Shown here: positions 53,087 to 61,864 of the stretch, piece after piece
Position numbering within the stretch: the first letter of the stretch is position 1
How the letters are laid out: each line of letters begins with the position of its first letter
DNA from: DASPLX01 sp035627375
GTDB taxonomy: Bacteria > Pseudomonadota > Gammaproteobacteria > Burkholderiales > Burkholderiaceae_D
Direction of reading: 5' to 3'
Length of the DNA stretch: 64,000 bases
Assembly (NCBI GenBank): GCA_035627375.1
Contig: DASPLX010000069.1
Location: 22,997-86,996 of the forward strand
The notes under the pieces: model-generated
Database searches by the model: none
What the model saw: the letters and a program-made list of their open reading frames with translations, nothing else
Told to the model about the DNA's origin: nothing
Translations under genes and position numbers: made by a program

Positions 53087-53575
53087 TCAAACGATTTCCG
53101 CTTTTTCGATCACGACGTCCTCGACGGGAACATCCGCGTGCATGCCGGCGCGCGTCGTTTTCACGCTGCGGATCTTGTCGATCACATCGGTGCCTTCCGT
53201 GACCTTGCCGAACACGCAGTAACCCCAGCCGTCCTGGCCCGGATAATCGAGGAAGCTGTTGTTCTTCACATTGATGAAAAACTGGGCGGTCGCCGAGTGC
53301 GGGGCGGAAGTGCGCGCCATCGCGATGGAGTAGGGCTCGTTCTTCAAGCCGTTCTTCGCTTCGTTCTCGATGGGTTCGCCCGTCGGCTTTTGCTTCATGC
53401 CGGGTTCGAAGCCGCCGCCCTGGATCATGAAGCCATCGATGACGCGGTGGAAAATCGTGCCGTCATAGTGGCCGGACTTCACGTAATTGAGAAAGTTTTC
53501 GACGGTTTTCGGCGCCTTTTCCGCGTCGAGGTCGAGCTTGATGTTGCCGTAGTTGGTGGTGAGAATGACTGCCAT
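53087..53575 (-). CDS. ppiB: Cytoplasmic peptidyl-prolyl cis-trans isomerase (cyclophilin)
   Basis: 162-residue cyclophilin without signal peptide, start ATG 53575. Active-site segments are FHRVIDGFMIQGGGFEPGMK and AMARTSAPHSATAQFFINV. It catalyses proline isomerisation in protein folding. It is very similar to the next gene, ppiA, and the pair is probably a tandem duplication with one copy exported. The frame is open to 53671 without support. Confidence 0.95.
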   Translation of the reverse strand: MAVILTTNYGNIKLDLDAEKAPKTVENFLNYVKSGHYDGTIFHRVIDGFMIQGGGFEPGMKQKPTGEPIENEAKNGLKNEPYSIAMARTSAPHSATAQFFINVKNNSFLDYPGQDGWGYCVFGKVTEGTDVIDKIRSVKTTRAGMHADVPVEDVVIEKAEIV

Positions 53576-53615
53576 GGTATGAATTCCTGTCGAATGGAGG
53601 GTGAAGAGGAATGGC

Positions 53616-54212
53616 TTACTGGGGTTTGACGACGGCCGCCGATTCGATGACGACCGGCTTGAGCGGCACATTCTTGTGCATGCCGCTGTCGCCGGTTTCC
53701 ACGGCCTTGATCTGGTCGACGATCTCGATGCCCTTGACTACCTTGCCGAATACGCAGTAACCCCAGCCGTCGCGCCCAGGATAATCGAGAAACGCGTTGT
53801 CGTTGACGTTGATGAAGAACTGCGACGTCGCGGAATGCGGGGCGCCGGTGCGTGCCATGGCGACAGTGTATCGTTCGTTCTTCAAGCCATTTTGCGCTTC
53901 GTTCTGGATCGGGGCCTTGGTCGGCTTTTGTTTCATGCCTTTGTCGAAGCCGCCACCTTGGATCATGAAACCGTCGATGACGCGATGAAAGATCGTGCCC
54001 TTGTAGTGTCCCGATTTGACGTACGAGAGAAAATTCTCGACCGTCTTGGGGGCCTTGTCAGGATACAGTTCCACAACGATTTCCCCCATGCTGGTCTTGA
54101 TCGAGACTTGCGGCCCGGCGGGAGGCGCGGCATCGTCCGCGTACGCGGCGGTCATGCCGGTGAGCGAGAAGGCGGCAAGCAAGCCGAGGAGCAATCGGCG
54201 CGAATTCTGCAT
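53616..54212 (-). CDS. ppiA: Periplasmic peptidyl-prolyl cis-trans isomerase (cyclophilin)
   Basis: 198-residue cyclophilin with a signal peptide (RRLLLGLLAAFSLTGMTAAY, cleavage near AYADDA). The catalytic region FHRVIDGFMIQGGGFDKGMK is nearly identical to that of ppiB. It is the upstream gene of the leftward ppiA-ppiB-lpxH unit and is divergent from cysS. Confidence 0.95.
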   Translation of the reverse strand: MQNSRRLLLGLLAAFSLTGMTAAYADDAAPPAGPQVSIKTSMGEIVVELYPDKAPKTVENFLSYVKSGHYKGTIFHRVIDGFMIQGGGFDKGMKQKPTKAPIQNEAQNGLKNERYTVAMARTGAPHSATSQFFINVNDNAFLDYPGRDGWGYCVFGKVVKGIEIVDQIKAVETGDSGMHKNVPLKPVVIESAAVVKPQ

Positions 54213-54446
54213 CGGTCAATTCCTGTAAATGCCGCGAGCGGAGCGGCGACACGAAACGATTTGACGGCACGCAATCCGAGGAACGGAATTTTCATCGATG
54301 CTATACTGCCGCCAAGTACGAAAGGCATCATTTTAGCAAAAGACCCTTCCCGAAAGGGCCATGACTACTGGCAACGACGCGGGGCGCCGCGAGATTCAGC
54401 ATAGGCGGCCCGGAATTTTCAAGTTCCTTCCGGAACAGACTCATCC

Positions 54447-55835
54447 ATGAATGCATTGAAGATCTACAACACGCTTGCGCGTGAAAAGCAGACCTTTTCG
54501 CCGCTCGAAGCGGGCAAGGTGCGCATGTACGTCTGCGGCATGACGATCTACGACTACTGCCACATCGGCCATGCGCGCATGATGATGGCGTTCGATGTTC
54601 TCTATCGTTGGCTGACGGCGTCCGGTTTCGACGTCACTTATGTGCGCAACATTACCGACATCGATGACAAGATCATCAAGCGCGCAGTCGAAAACGGCGA
54701 GTCGATTTCCCAGTTGACCGCCCGCTTCACGAAATTCATGCATGAAGACACGGAGGCGCTGGGCATCCTGCCGCCGACGCACGAGCCGCGCGCGACGCAA
54801 TATGTTCCGCAGATGCTCGCCCTGATCGAGAAGCTCGAGCGGCATGGCCTCGCATACAAGGCTCCCGACGGCGATGTCAATTATTCGGTGCGCGATTTCC
54901 CGGATTACGGCAAGTTGTCCGGCAAGTCGCTCGATGATCTGCGTGCCGGCGAGCGTGTCGATGTCAATACGGGCAAGCGTGATCCGCTTGATTTCGTGCT
55001 GTGGAAAGCGGCGAAGGAGTCTGAGCCGGACGAAGTCAAATGGACTTCCAAGTGGGGCAGCGGCCGGCCCGGATGGCACATCGAGTGTTCCGCGATGTCC
55101 TGCGAGCTGCTCGGGGAGCGCTTCGACATCCACGGCGGCGGGCAAGACCTCCAGTTTCCCCACCATGAAAACGAGATCGCGCAATCGGAAGGCGCGTTCC
55201 GGCATCCCTTCGTCAATTATTGGATGCACAACGGTTTCGTACGGGTCGATAACGAAAAGATGTCGAAGTCGCTCGGCAACTTCTTTACGATTCGCGACGT
55301 GCTGAAGCAATACGATGCCGAAGTGGTTCGCTTCTTCATCATGCGTGCCCACTATCGCAGCCCGCTCAACTACTCGGACGCGCATCTGGAGGATGCGAAG
55401 GGGGCATTGACCCGTTTATATACCGCGTTGAAGGAAGCGCGTCCGGACGGCGAGCCGCTGGACTGGAAAGAGAGTCATGCCATGCGTTTCGCCGAGGCGA
55501 TGAACGACGACCTCAACACGCCGCTGGCCATCGCCGCGCTCTTCGAGCTCGCGAACGAGGTCAACAAGACGCATTCGCCGGCATTGGCCCGCCAGCTTGC
55601 CCGGCTTGCCGGCATCCTCGGCCTGCTGCAGCGCTCTGCGCAGCAGTTCCTGCAAGCGTCACCGGCCGGTGGCGACGATCTGGCGGCCAAGATCGCGGCG
55701 CGAATCGAGGCACGGACTGCGGCTAAAAAAGCGAAGGATTTCGCCGAGGCCGACCGCATTCGCAACGAATTGCTGGAGATGGGCGTCATCCTCGAGGACA
55801 AGCCTGGCGGCGTAACCGAGTGGCGAAGGGCGTGA
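54447..55835 (+). CDS. cysS: Cysteine--tRNA ligase
   Basis: Class I synthetase charging tRNA-Cys; 462 residues. The HIGH motif is in YDYCHIGHARMMMAFDV with zinc ligand cysteines (first in VCGMT, others around CSAMSCE and HHENE), and KMSKS is in NEKMSKSLGNFFTI. The C-terminal helical domain is complete. The 234-bp gap before it, shared with ppiA, contains a small CCCTT/AAGGG hairpin at about 54340-54360 but no clear T-box or other known leader. Confidence 0.97.
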   Translation: MNALKIYNTLAREKQTFSPLEAGKVRMYVCGMTIYDYCHIGHARMMMAFDVLYRWLTASGFDVTYVRNITDIDDKIIKRAVENGESISQLTARFTKFMHEDTEALGILPPTHEPRATQYVPQMLALIEKLERHGLAYKAPDGDVNYSVRDFPDYGKLSGKSLDDLRAGERVDVNTGKRDPLDFVLWKAAKESEPDEVKWTSKWGSGRPGWHIECSAMSCELLGERFDIHGGGQDLQFPHHENEIAQSEGAFRHPFVNYWMHNGFVRVDNEKMSKSLGNFFTIRDVLKQYDAEVVRFFIMRAHYRSPLNYSDAHLEDAKGALTRLYTALKEARPDGEPLDWKESHAMRFAEAMNDDLNTPLAIAALFELANEVNKTHSPALARQLARLAGILGLLQRSAQQFLQASPAGGDDLAAKIAARIEARTAAKKAKDFAEADRIRNELLEMGVILEDKPGGVTEWRRA

Positions 55836-55840
55836 TAGTC

Positions 55841-56488
55841 ATGGGGGAAGCGATGTCGGCCGGCGCGGCGCTGAATGCGCCCTCCTATTGGGACGAAGCG
55901 AAGGCCGAGCTCATGAAGCGGGACCGCATCATGCGCAGGTTGATCCCGCAATTCGACGACATGCAGCTGGATGCGCGCAAGGAGCCGTTTACCACGCTGG
56001 CGCGCTCGATCGTCGGCCAGCAGATTTCCGTCAAGGCGGCGGAAGCGATCTGGTCGCGATTTCTCGAGCTCTGTCCCAAGTGCACGCCGGCGCAGGTGAT
56101 CAAGGCCGGCCCGGCGCTGATCGAGTGCGGTTTGTCGAAGCGCAAGGCTGAATATATTCTCGATCTGGCCGATCATTTCAAATCCAGACGCCTTCATGTC
56201 GACAAGTGGTCCTCCATGGACGACGAGGCCGTGATCGCTGAGCTGATACAGATTCGCGGCATTGCGCGCTGGACAGCGGAGATGTTTTTGATATTTAATT
56301 TGCTCCGGCCGAACATTTTGCCCTTGGACGACCTGGGGTTGCTCAGGGGCATCAGTCTCAACTATTTTTCCGGCGAGCCGGTCTCTCGCAGCGACGCACG
56401 TGAAGTGGCTGCTAACTGGGAGCCGTGGCGTACCGTGGCGACATGGTATTTGTGGCGTAGCCTCGATCCGATGCCGGTACAATACTGA
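55841..56488 (+). CDS. DNA-3-methyladenine glycosylase II-type protein (AlkA/HhH-GPD)
   Basis: Base-excision repair glycosylase of the HhH-GPD superfamily, about 215 residues from ATG 55841 (ATG 55820 overlapping cysS is possible). Features are TTLARSIVGQQISVKAAEAI, the helix-hairpin-helix LIQIRGIARWTAEMFLIFNL and the catalytic aspartate in LPLDDLGLLRG. It is shorter than E. coli AlkA because the N-terminal beta domain is absent, resembling the compact Mag-type enzymes. Inserted between cysS and accA. Confidence 0.9.
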   Translation: MGEAMSAGAALNAPSYWDEAKAELMKRDRIMRRLIPQFDDMQLDARKEPFTTLARSIVGQQISVKAAEAIWSRFLELCPKCTPAQVIKAGPALIECGLSKRKAEYILDLADHFKSRRLHVDKWSSMDDEAVIAELIQIRGIARWTAEMFLIFNLLRPNILPLDDLGLLRGISLNYFSGEPVSRSDAREVAANWEPWRTVATWYLWRSLDPMPVQY

Positions 56489-56516
56489 ATTCAGACGCGT
56501 CCAACTAGGAGGTGCA

Positions 56517-57491
56517 ATGAGCAAGACAACTTTTCTCGGTTTTGAACAGCCGATAGCGGAACTTGAGTCGAAAATCGAGGAACTGCGTTTTGTGCAAGAC
56601 GACTCCGCCGTCGATATCTCCGAGGAGATCGACCGGCTTGCCAAGAAGAGTCAGCAACTGACCAAGGATATCTACGCCAAGCTCACGCCTTGGCAGATTT
56701 CACAGATTTCGCGTCATCCCCAGCGTCCCTATACGCTCGATTACGTCAACGAAATCTTCACCGATTTCCATGAATTGCACGGCGACCGCACCTTCGCGGA
56801 CGACCAGTCGATCGTCGGGGGATTGGCGCGTTTCAACGGCCAGCCTTGCATGGTGATCGGCCACCAGAAAGGGCGCGATACCAAGGAACGCGCCATGCGC
56901 AATTTCGGCATGCCGAAGCCGGAAGGCTATCGCAAGGCGATGCGCTTGATGAAGCTCGCCGAGAAATTCGGCCTGCCCGTGTTTACCTTCATCGATACAT
57001 CGGGAGCCTGGCCCGGCATCGACGCCGAAGAGCGCGGCCAGTCCGAAGCGATCGGGCACAATCTCTATGTCATGGCGGAACTCAAGGTGCCCTTGATCGC
57101 GACGATCATCGGCGAAGGCGGTTCCGGCGGCGCATTGGCGCTCGCGGTCGGCGACGTGGTGCTGATGCTGCAATACGCCACCTACTCGGTGATTTCCCCG
57201 GAAGGCTGCGCATCGATTCTCTGGAAGAGCGCCGAGCGTGCGGCGGATGCCGCCGAGTCGCTCGGATTGACCGCGCACCGGCTGAAGGCGATGAACCTGA
57301 TCGACAAGATCGTCACCGAGCCGCTCGGCGGAGCGCATCGCGATCCGAAGCAGATGGCCTCCATGCTCAAGCGCGCCTTGGCCGACTCTCTGCGCCAGGT
57401 GCAAGGTCTGAAGGTCAAGGAATTGCTGGCGGCGCGCCACGAGAAACTGATGAGCTACGGCCGGTTCAAGGAAATCAATACGCCGGAATGA
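56517..57491 (+). CDS. accA: Acetyl-CoA carboxylase carboxyltransferase subunit alpha
   Basis: Alpha subunit of the carboxyltransferase that makes malonyl-CoA for fatty-acid synthesis; 324 residues. Typical segments are FLGFEQPIAELESKIEELRF, QKGRDTKERAMRNFGMPKPE and GEGGSGGALALAVGDVVLML. An AGGAGG site at 56507-56512 decides ATG 56517 over an upstream in-frame start at 56400. tilS follows after one base. Confidence 0.98.
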   Translation: MSKTTFLGFEQPIAELESKIEELRFVQDDSAVDISEEIDRLAKKSQQLTKDIYAKLTPWQISQISRHPQRPYTLDYVNEIFTDFHELHGDRTFADDQSIVGGLARFNGQPCMVIGHQKGRDTKERAMRNFGMPKPEGYRKAMRLMKLAEKFGLPVFTFIDTSGAWPGIDAEERGQSEAIGHNLYVMAELKVPLIATIIGEGGSGGALALAVGDVVLMLQYATYSVISPEGCASILWKSAERAADAAESLGLTAHRLKAMNLIDKIVTEPLGGAHRDPKQMASMLKRALADSLRQVQGLKVKELLAARHEKLMSYGRFKEINTPE

Positions 57492-57492
57492 T

Positions 57493-58887
57493 GTGCACCT
57501 GACTCTGGCTGAACAATTCGAACGCGCGCTGGGAGCGATCCTGGCGCGCGTTCGCGTTTCCGGGCATGCGTTCGAGCCATCGTGGAAGATTGCCGTCGCC
57601 TACAGCGGCGGACTCGATTCTTCGGTCCTCCTGTACTTGATGCGCGATTATCTCGCCGGCGCCGACGGGCGGTTGTTCGCGTTTCACATTCATCACGGTA
57701 TCAGCCCCAATGCGAGCGCATGGCTTGCGCATTGCGCGCAGGAAGCCGCGCGGTTTGGGGTGTCGTTCGATGCGCGCCGCGTGGAGTTGCGCAATCGCGG
57801 GAAGGTCGGCGTCGAAGAGGCGGCGCGTTTGTCCCGTTATGCAGCGCTCGGAGAGCTATGTCGCGCGCACGATGTGCCGTTGCTGCTGACGGCGCATCAT
57901 CAGGACGATCAGGCCGAGACCGTATTGCTGCAGCTGCTGCGCGGCTCGGGCGTCGCCGGGCTGTCCGGAATGGACGTCGTCAATACGGCGCCCGGCCTGC
58001 TGGGCGATGCCGAACTTCTGATCGGCCGCCCGCTGCTGTCGGCCTCCCGTCTTGAGCTCGAGCAATTTGCCTCGGCACGGCAAATCGGATATGTCGACGA
58101 TGAATCGAATGCCGATACGCGCTTCGCGCGCAACGCCTTGCGTCATCACGTGATGCCCGCGCTCAAACAGTACTTTCCCGGTTTCCAGGAACGCCTTGCG
58201 CGTTCGGCGCAGCATGCGCAGTCCGCCCAGGCCATGTTGAACGAGCTGGCCGCGCGCGATTTCGAGCAATGTGCCGACGGCGAAGGTCTCGATCTCGGCC
58301 GATTGCGGACGTTGTCGAGGGAACGCATCGATAACCTGCTGCGCTATTGGTTCCATCGGCACGGTCTGCGCATGCCTTCCACCGCTTGGCTCGAGGAGCT
58401 GCGTGCGCAATTGCAGCACACCGAAAGCGATACGCAAATGTGCGTCACGCATCCCGACGGCCGTGTGCGCCGTTTTCGCGACCGGCTCATGTTGCTGCCG
58501 AATCCCGCTGCCGACACCTCGTGCGTCGCATCGGAACCGTTCGTTTGGAACGGCGAATCGTCGCTGCATTTCGCCGCGTTCGCTGGCAGCCTGCATTTCG
58601 AAGAGGCGCAAGAAGGGGTGAGCATGCAATGGTTGCGGCGCCAGTCTTTGTCCATCCGGCGCCGGCAGGGTGGGGAACGGGTGAAGCTGGCGCCGGATCG
58701 CCCATCCCGCAGCTTGAAGCAGCATTACCAATCCCTCGACATTCCCGTGTGGGAGCGGGAGCGCCTGCCGTTGATCTTCGCGGGCGAAAATCTCTTGTTC
58801 GCAGCCGGTATCGGCATGGATTGCCGGCCGGAGAGCGACGATGCAACTCCGAAGATTCGCTTGCGCTGGTGTGCGGATATCGGCTGA
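57493..58887 (+). CDS. tilS: tRNA(Ile)-lysidine synthetase TilS
   Basis: Adds lysine to C34 of tRNA-Ile(CAU) so that it reads AUA; 464 residues. N-terminal N-type ATP pyrophosphatase with PP loop VAYSGGLDSSVLLYLMRDYL (SGGxDS), LTAHHQDDQAETVLLQLLRG and the family-specific RNALRHHVMPAL; the C-terminal TilS domain contains RRRQGGERVKLAPDRPSRSL. GTG 57493 is used; the ATG two bases earlier is out of frame and stops at once. Confidence 0.95.
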   Translation: MHLTLAEQFERALGAILARVRVSGHAFEPSWKIAVAYSGGLDSSVLLYLMRDYLAGADGRLFAFHIHHGISPNASAWLAHCAQEAARFGVSFDARRVELRNRGKVGVEEAARLSRYAALGELCRAHDVPLLLTAHHQDDQAETVLLQLLRGSGVAGLSGMDVVNTAPGLLGDAELLIGRPLLSASRLELEQFASARQIGYVDDESNADTRFARNALRHHVMPALKQYFPGFQERLARSAQHAQSAQAMLNELAARDFEQCADGEGLDLGRLRTLSRERIDNLLRYWFHRHGLRMPSTAWLEELRAQLQHTESDTQMCVTHPDGRVRRFRDRLMLLPNPAADTSCVASEPFVWNGESSLHFAAFAGSLHFEEAQEGVSMQWLRRQSLSIRRRQGGERVKLAPDRPSRSLKQHYQSLDIPVWERERLPLIFAGENLLFAAGIGMDCRPESDDATPKIRLRWCADIG

Positions 58888-59036
58888 TCTTCGTTCCCCA
58901 AGTAATGAAAGCAAATTTTCATCGCTGCAAGGACTGATTTTCAGGATGAAACACTTGTAATTTTGCGTTGCACCATGTAAAGTTAAAAGTTGATTTTCCG
59001 CAGTATCTTACTTTCCAGGCCCACTTCCCAATCCCT

Positions 59037-60287
59037 ATGGCTTTAATCGTCCACAAGTACGGTGGCACCTCGATGGGTTCGATCGAGCGCATCAAGAATG
59101 TCGCCAAGCGCGTCGCCAAATGGCATGACGCGGGTTACCAGATTGTCGTCGTGCCGTCCGCGATGTCCGGCGAAACCAATCGCCTGATCGCATTGGCAAA
59201 GGAAATCATGTCCCAGCCCGATCCGCGCGAGCTCGACATGTTGGCCTCGACCGGCGAACAGGTGTCGGTTGCGCTGCTGTCGATGGCATTGCACGCGCTC
59301 GGCAAGGATGCGGTGTCTTACGCCGGCTGGCAGGTGCCGATCATCACCGACTCGGCGTTCACGAAGGCGCGCATTCAATCGATCGACGACGCGAAAGTGC
59401 GGCGCGACCTGGAAGAGGGCAAGATCGTCATCATCACTGGCTTCCAGGGTGTCGACAGCGACGGCAACATCTCGACGCTCGGCCGGGGCGGTTCCGATAC
59501 CTCCGCCGTCGCGGTGGCCGCCGCGCTCAAGGCGCAGGAATGCCTGATCTACACCGATGTGGATGGCGTGTACACCACCGACCCACGCGTCGTTTCGGAG
59601 GCGCGCCGCCTGAAGACAGTGACCTTCGAAGAGATGCTGGAGATGGCGTCGCTCGGCTCGAAAGTCCTGCAGATCCGCTCCGTGGAGTTCGCCGGCAATT
59701 ACAAGATGCCGACCCGCGTGCTTTCGTCGCTGACCGACCCCTTGATGCCGCTGGAAGAGGAAGCCAATTCCGGCACCCTGATTTCGTTTGAGGAAGACAC
59801 ACACATGGAACAAGCCGCTATCACCGGTATCGCCTTCAACCGCGACGAAGCGAAAATCACCGTGCTTGGAGTGCCCGACAAACCGGGCATTGCGTACCAG
59901 ATCCTCGGTCCGGTCGCCGATGCCAACATCGAGGTCGATATGATCATCCAGAACCAGTCGGTCGAAGGCAAGACCGACTTCACCTTCACCGTGGCGCGCG
60001 GCGAGTACGCGAAGGCAATGGATGTGCTGACCAGCAGCGTCAAGGAGCATATCGGCGCGACCAGCATCGTCGGCGATTCGAAGGTTTCCAAGGTGTCGGT
60101 CGTCGGCGTCGGCATGCGCAGCCACGTCGGCATCGCCTCGCAGATGTTCCGCACACTGTCGGAAGAGGGGATCAATATCCAAATGATCTCGACCTCCGAA
60201 ATCAAGATCTCGGTCTTGATCGATGAAAAGTACATGGAACTGGCGGTGCGCGCGCTGCACAAGGCTTTCGACCTCGAAAAAGCTTGA
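59037..60287 (+). CDS. lysC: Aspartate kinase
   Basis: First step of the aspartate family pathway (Lys, Thr, Met, Ile); 416 residues. The catalytic domain starts ALIVHKYGGTSMGSIERIK, with GRGGSDTSAVAVAAALKAQE and YTDVDGVYTTDPRVV. Two ACT domains follow (about 265-416: VLGVPDKPGIAYQILGPVAD and VGMRSHVGIASQMFRTLSEE), so allosteric inhibition by lysine and/or threonine is expected. A possible internal start for a beta subunit is listed separately. A 149-bp gap precedes the gene. Confidence 0.97.
   Translation: MALIVHKYGGTSMGSIERIKNVAKRVAKWHDAGYQIVVVPSAMSGETNRLIALAKEIMSQPDPRELDMLASTGEQVSVALLSMALHALGKDAVSYAGWQVPIITDSAFTKARIQSIDDAKVRRDLEEGKIVIITGFQGVDSDGNISTLGRGGSDTSAVAVAAALKAQECLIYTDVDGVYTTDPRVVSEARRLKTVTFEEMLEMASLGSKVLQIRSVEFAGNYKMPTRVLSSLTDPLMPLEEEANSGTLISFEEDTHMEQAAITGIAFNRDEAKITVLGVPDKPGIAYQILGPVADANIEVDMIIQNQSVEGKTDFTFTVARGEYAKAMDVLTSSVKEHIGATSIVGDSKVSKVSVVGVGMRSHVGIASQMFRTLSEEGINIQMISTSEIKISVLIDEKYMELAVRALHKAFDLEKA
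59805..60287 (+). CDS. Possible internal beta-subunit start inside lysC
   Basis: ATG 59805 (MEQAAITGIAFNRDEAKITV) is preceded by GAGGAAG about 8 bases upstream, a fair ribosome site inside the gene. It would give a 160-residue protein with only the two ACT domains. Corynebacterium and Bacillus aspartokinases are alpha2-beta2 with the beta subunit made this way from the same frame. Inference only. Confidence 0.4.
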   Translation: MEQAAITGIAFNRDEAKITVLGVPDKPGIAYQILGPVADANIEVDMIIQNQSVEGKTDFTFTVARGEYAKAMDVLTSSVKEHIGATSIVGDSKVSKVSVVGVGMRSHVGIASQMFRTLSEEGINIQMISTSEIKISVLIDEKYMELAVRALHKAFDLEKA

Positions 60288-60315
60288 TTGAATTCGGCCA
60301 ATTCTCACAGTTTGA

Positions 60316-60344
60316 TTGACCAAGTCCGCGCAAGCAGCTATCAT
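60316..60344 (+). promoter_or_regulatory. Promoter of tRNA-Ser
   Basis: TTGACC (60316-60321, 5/6) and TATCAT (60339-60344, 5/6) are 17 bp apart, 44 bp before the tRNA. Good sigma-70 spacing. Confidence 0.75.
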
Positions 60345-60387
60345 GCGTGGCTTTACTGCAGCGGATATTGCAATTTCGCTACAGTTG

Positions 60388-60481
60388 GGAGACGTGGCCG
60401 AGAGGTCGAAGGCACTTCCCTGCTAAGGAAGCATACGGGCTTAAACCTGTATCGAGGGTTCGAATCCCTCCGTCTCCGCCA
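60388..60481 (+). tRNA. tRNA-Ser (GCT), attachment site of an integrative element
   Basis: 94-base tRNA with acceptor pair GGAGACG/CGTCTCC, anticodon stem CTTCC/GGAAG with loop CTGCTAA (anticodon GCT), a long variable arm and encoded CCA (60479-60481). The integrase that starts 165 bp downstream in the same direction indicates that the tRNA 3' half is the crossover site. The tRNA itself is intact. Confidence 0.95.
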
Positions 60482-60518
60482 GTTAATGGTTTCAGGTAGT
60501 TTCAAGAAATCTCAAAGA

Positions 60519-60552
60519 CCCGCGTAAATCCCAGTGATTACGCGGGTTTTTT
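60519..60552 (+). terminator. Intrinsic terminator after tRNA-Ser
   Basis: CCCGCGTAA (60519-60527) pairs perfectly with TTACGCGGG (60538-60546) and is followed by six T. It ends the tRNA transcript and insulates the integrase from it. Confidence 0.88.
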
Positions 60553-60563
60553 GTTTCATAAGG

Positions 60564-60647
60564 TTCCGGGAGGTATCTTTACATCCCGGAAATTTGGGGG
60601 TACTTTTGGGGGTGCTTTTCGACATCTTCCGAAAAGGTACCCCCAAA
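60564..60647 (+). repeat. Two hairpins and GGGGGT direct repeats in the integrase leader
   Basis: TTCCGGGA (60564-60571) pairs with TCCCGGAA (60584-60591). Immediately after, TTTGGGGGTAC (60593-60603) pairs perfectly with GTACCCCCAAA (60637-60647), whose last base is the A of the integrase start codon. The left arm is also one of two direct repeats, TTTGGGGGTACT then TTTGGGGGTGCT (60593-60616). These may be integrase arm-binding sites and/or a structure limiting integrase translation. Confidence 0.6.
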
Positions 60648-61864
60648 TGCCTCTCACCGATGCCGCGTGCAAGAACGCGAAACCCAAGGAAAAGCCCTAC
60701 AAGCTGGCCGATGGCGGCGGTTTGCACCTTCTGGTGAAACCCAATGGCGGGCGCTACTGGCGCATGAAGTACCGCCACGGCGGCAAGGAAAAATTGCTCG
60801 CGTTCGGTGTCTACCCGGCCGTGTCGCTGTCCGACGCGCGCAGGCAGCGCGACGAGGCGCGCGAGCGCATTGCGAGCGGCGATGACCCTGCCGTGGTGAA
60901 GCGCAAGGCCAAGCAGCTCGATGCGCTCAACAAGGAAAACACGTTCGAAGCCATTGCCCGCGAATGGCATGCGAACAAGAAGGCGACGTTGACACCGGAC
61001 TACGCCGCCAACATCCTCGCGCGTCTGGAAGCGGATATTTTCCCGGCGCTCGGTGCCCGCCCGATTGCCGATATCGAAGCCCTCGACGTGCTCGACGCTC
61101 TGCGCCAGATCGAGAAGCGCGGGGCGCTCGAAATCGCCAGGCGCAATGCGCAAGTGTGCGGCCAGGTCTTCCGCTACGCGATCGCCACCGGCCGCGCCAA
61201 ATACAACCCCGTGCCGGATCTGAAAGACGCACTTAAGCCGGTGCAGCACGGCCACTACGCGGCGATCGACGCGAAGGAATTGCCCGACTTTCTGCGCGCG
61301 CTCGATCGCAATGATGCCCGGCTCTATGCACTCACGCGCTTGGCAATCCGTATACTCATGTTGACCTTCGTCCGTACCGGCGAGCTGATCGGCGCGAGAT
61401 GGAGCGAATTCGACCTGGAGCATGCGCTGTGGATCATTCCGGCCGAACGCATGAAGATGCGCAAGGATCACATGGTGCCGCTCGCAAGGCAGACCGTTGC
61501 TCTACTGGGTGAACTGCAGTCCATCAGTGGTGAACGCGAGCTGCTTTTTCCAAATCAGGCACGGCCGGCGTATCCCATGAGCAATAACACGATTCTCAAG
61601 GCATTGGAGCGCCTGGGCTACAAGGGCAAGATGACCGGCCATGGCTTCCGGGCGCTCGCCATGTCGACCATCAAGGAAAAGCTCGGGTACCGGCATGAAG
61701 TGGTCGATCGCCAGTTGGCGCATGCGCACCGGAACAAGGTTGATGCGGCCTACGATCGCGCCAAGTTCCTGGACGAACGCATCGCCATGATGCAGCACTG
61801 GGCCGATTATCTGGATGGGATCGCTGCAGGCAAGGTCATTGCCGGGAATTTCAAGCGCGCATAA
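60647..61864 (+). CDS. Tyrosine-type site-specific integrase (P4/CP4-57 family)
   Basis: 405-residue recombinase that would integrate and excise the element at tRNA-Ser. The N-terminal DUF4102 arm-binding domain (LTDAACKNAKPKEKPYKLAD, FGVYPAVSLSDARRQRDEAR) and core-binding domain precede the catalytic domain. Its active residues are present: Arg243 (FVRTGELIGARW), His332 and Arg335 (GHGFRALA), His359 (QLAHAH) and Tyr369 (AAYDR). It therefore looks functional. ATG 60647 gives the family N-terminus MPLTDA; the frame is open upstream to 60551, across the hairpins, without support. Confidence 0.95.
   Translation: MPLTDAACKNAKPKEKPYKLADGGGLHLLVKPNGGRYWRMKYRHGGKEKLLAFGVYPAVSLSDARRQRDEARERIASGDDPAVVKRKAKQLDALNKENTFEAIAREWHANKKATLTPDYAANILARLEADIFPALGARPIADIEALDVLDALRQIEKRGALEIARRNAQVCGQVFRYAIATGRAKYNPVPDLKDALKPVQHGHYAAIDAKELPDFLRALDRNDARLYALTRLAIRILMLTFVRTGELIGARWSEFDLEHALWIIPAERMKMRKDHMVPLARQTVALLGELQSISGERELLFPNQARPAYPMSNNTILKALERLGYKGKMTGHGFRALAMSTIKEKLGYRHEVVDRQLAHAHRNKVDAAYDRAKFLDERIAMMQHWADYLDGIAAGKVIAGNFKRA

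Noticed and set aside
60288..60527. Plus-strand frame running through tRNA-Ser
   Set aside because: It covers the tRNA and its promoter and has no protein similarity; spurious.
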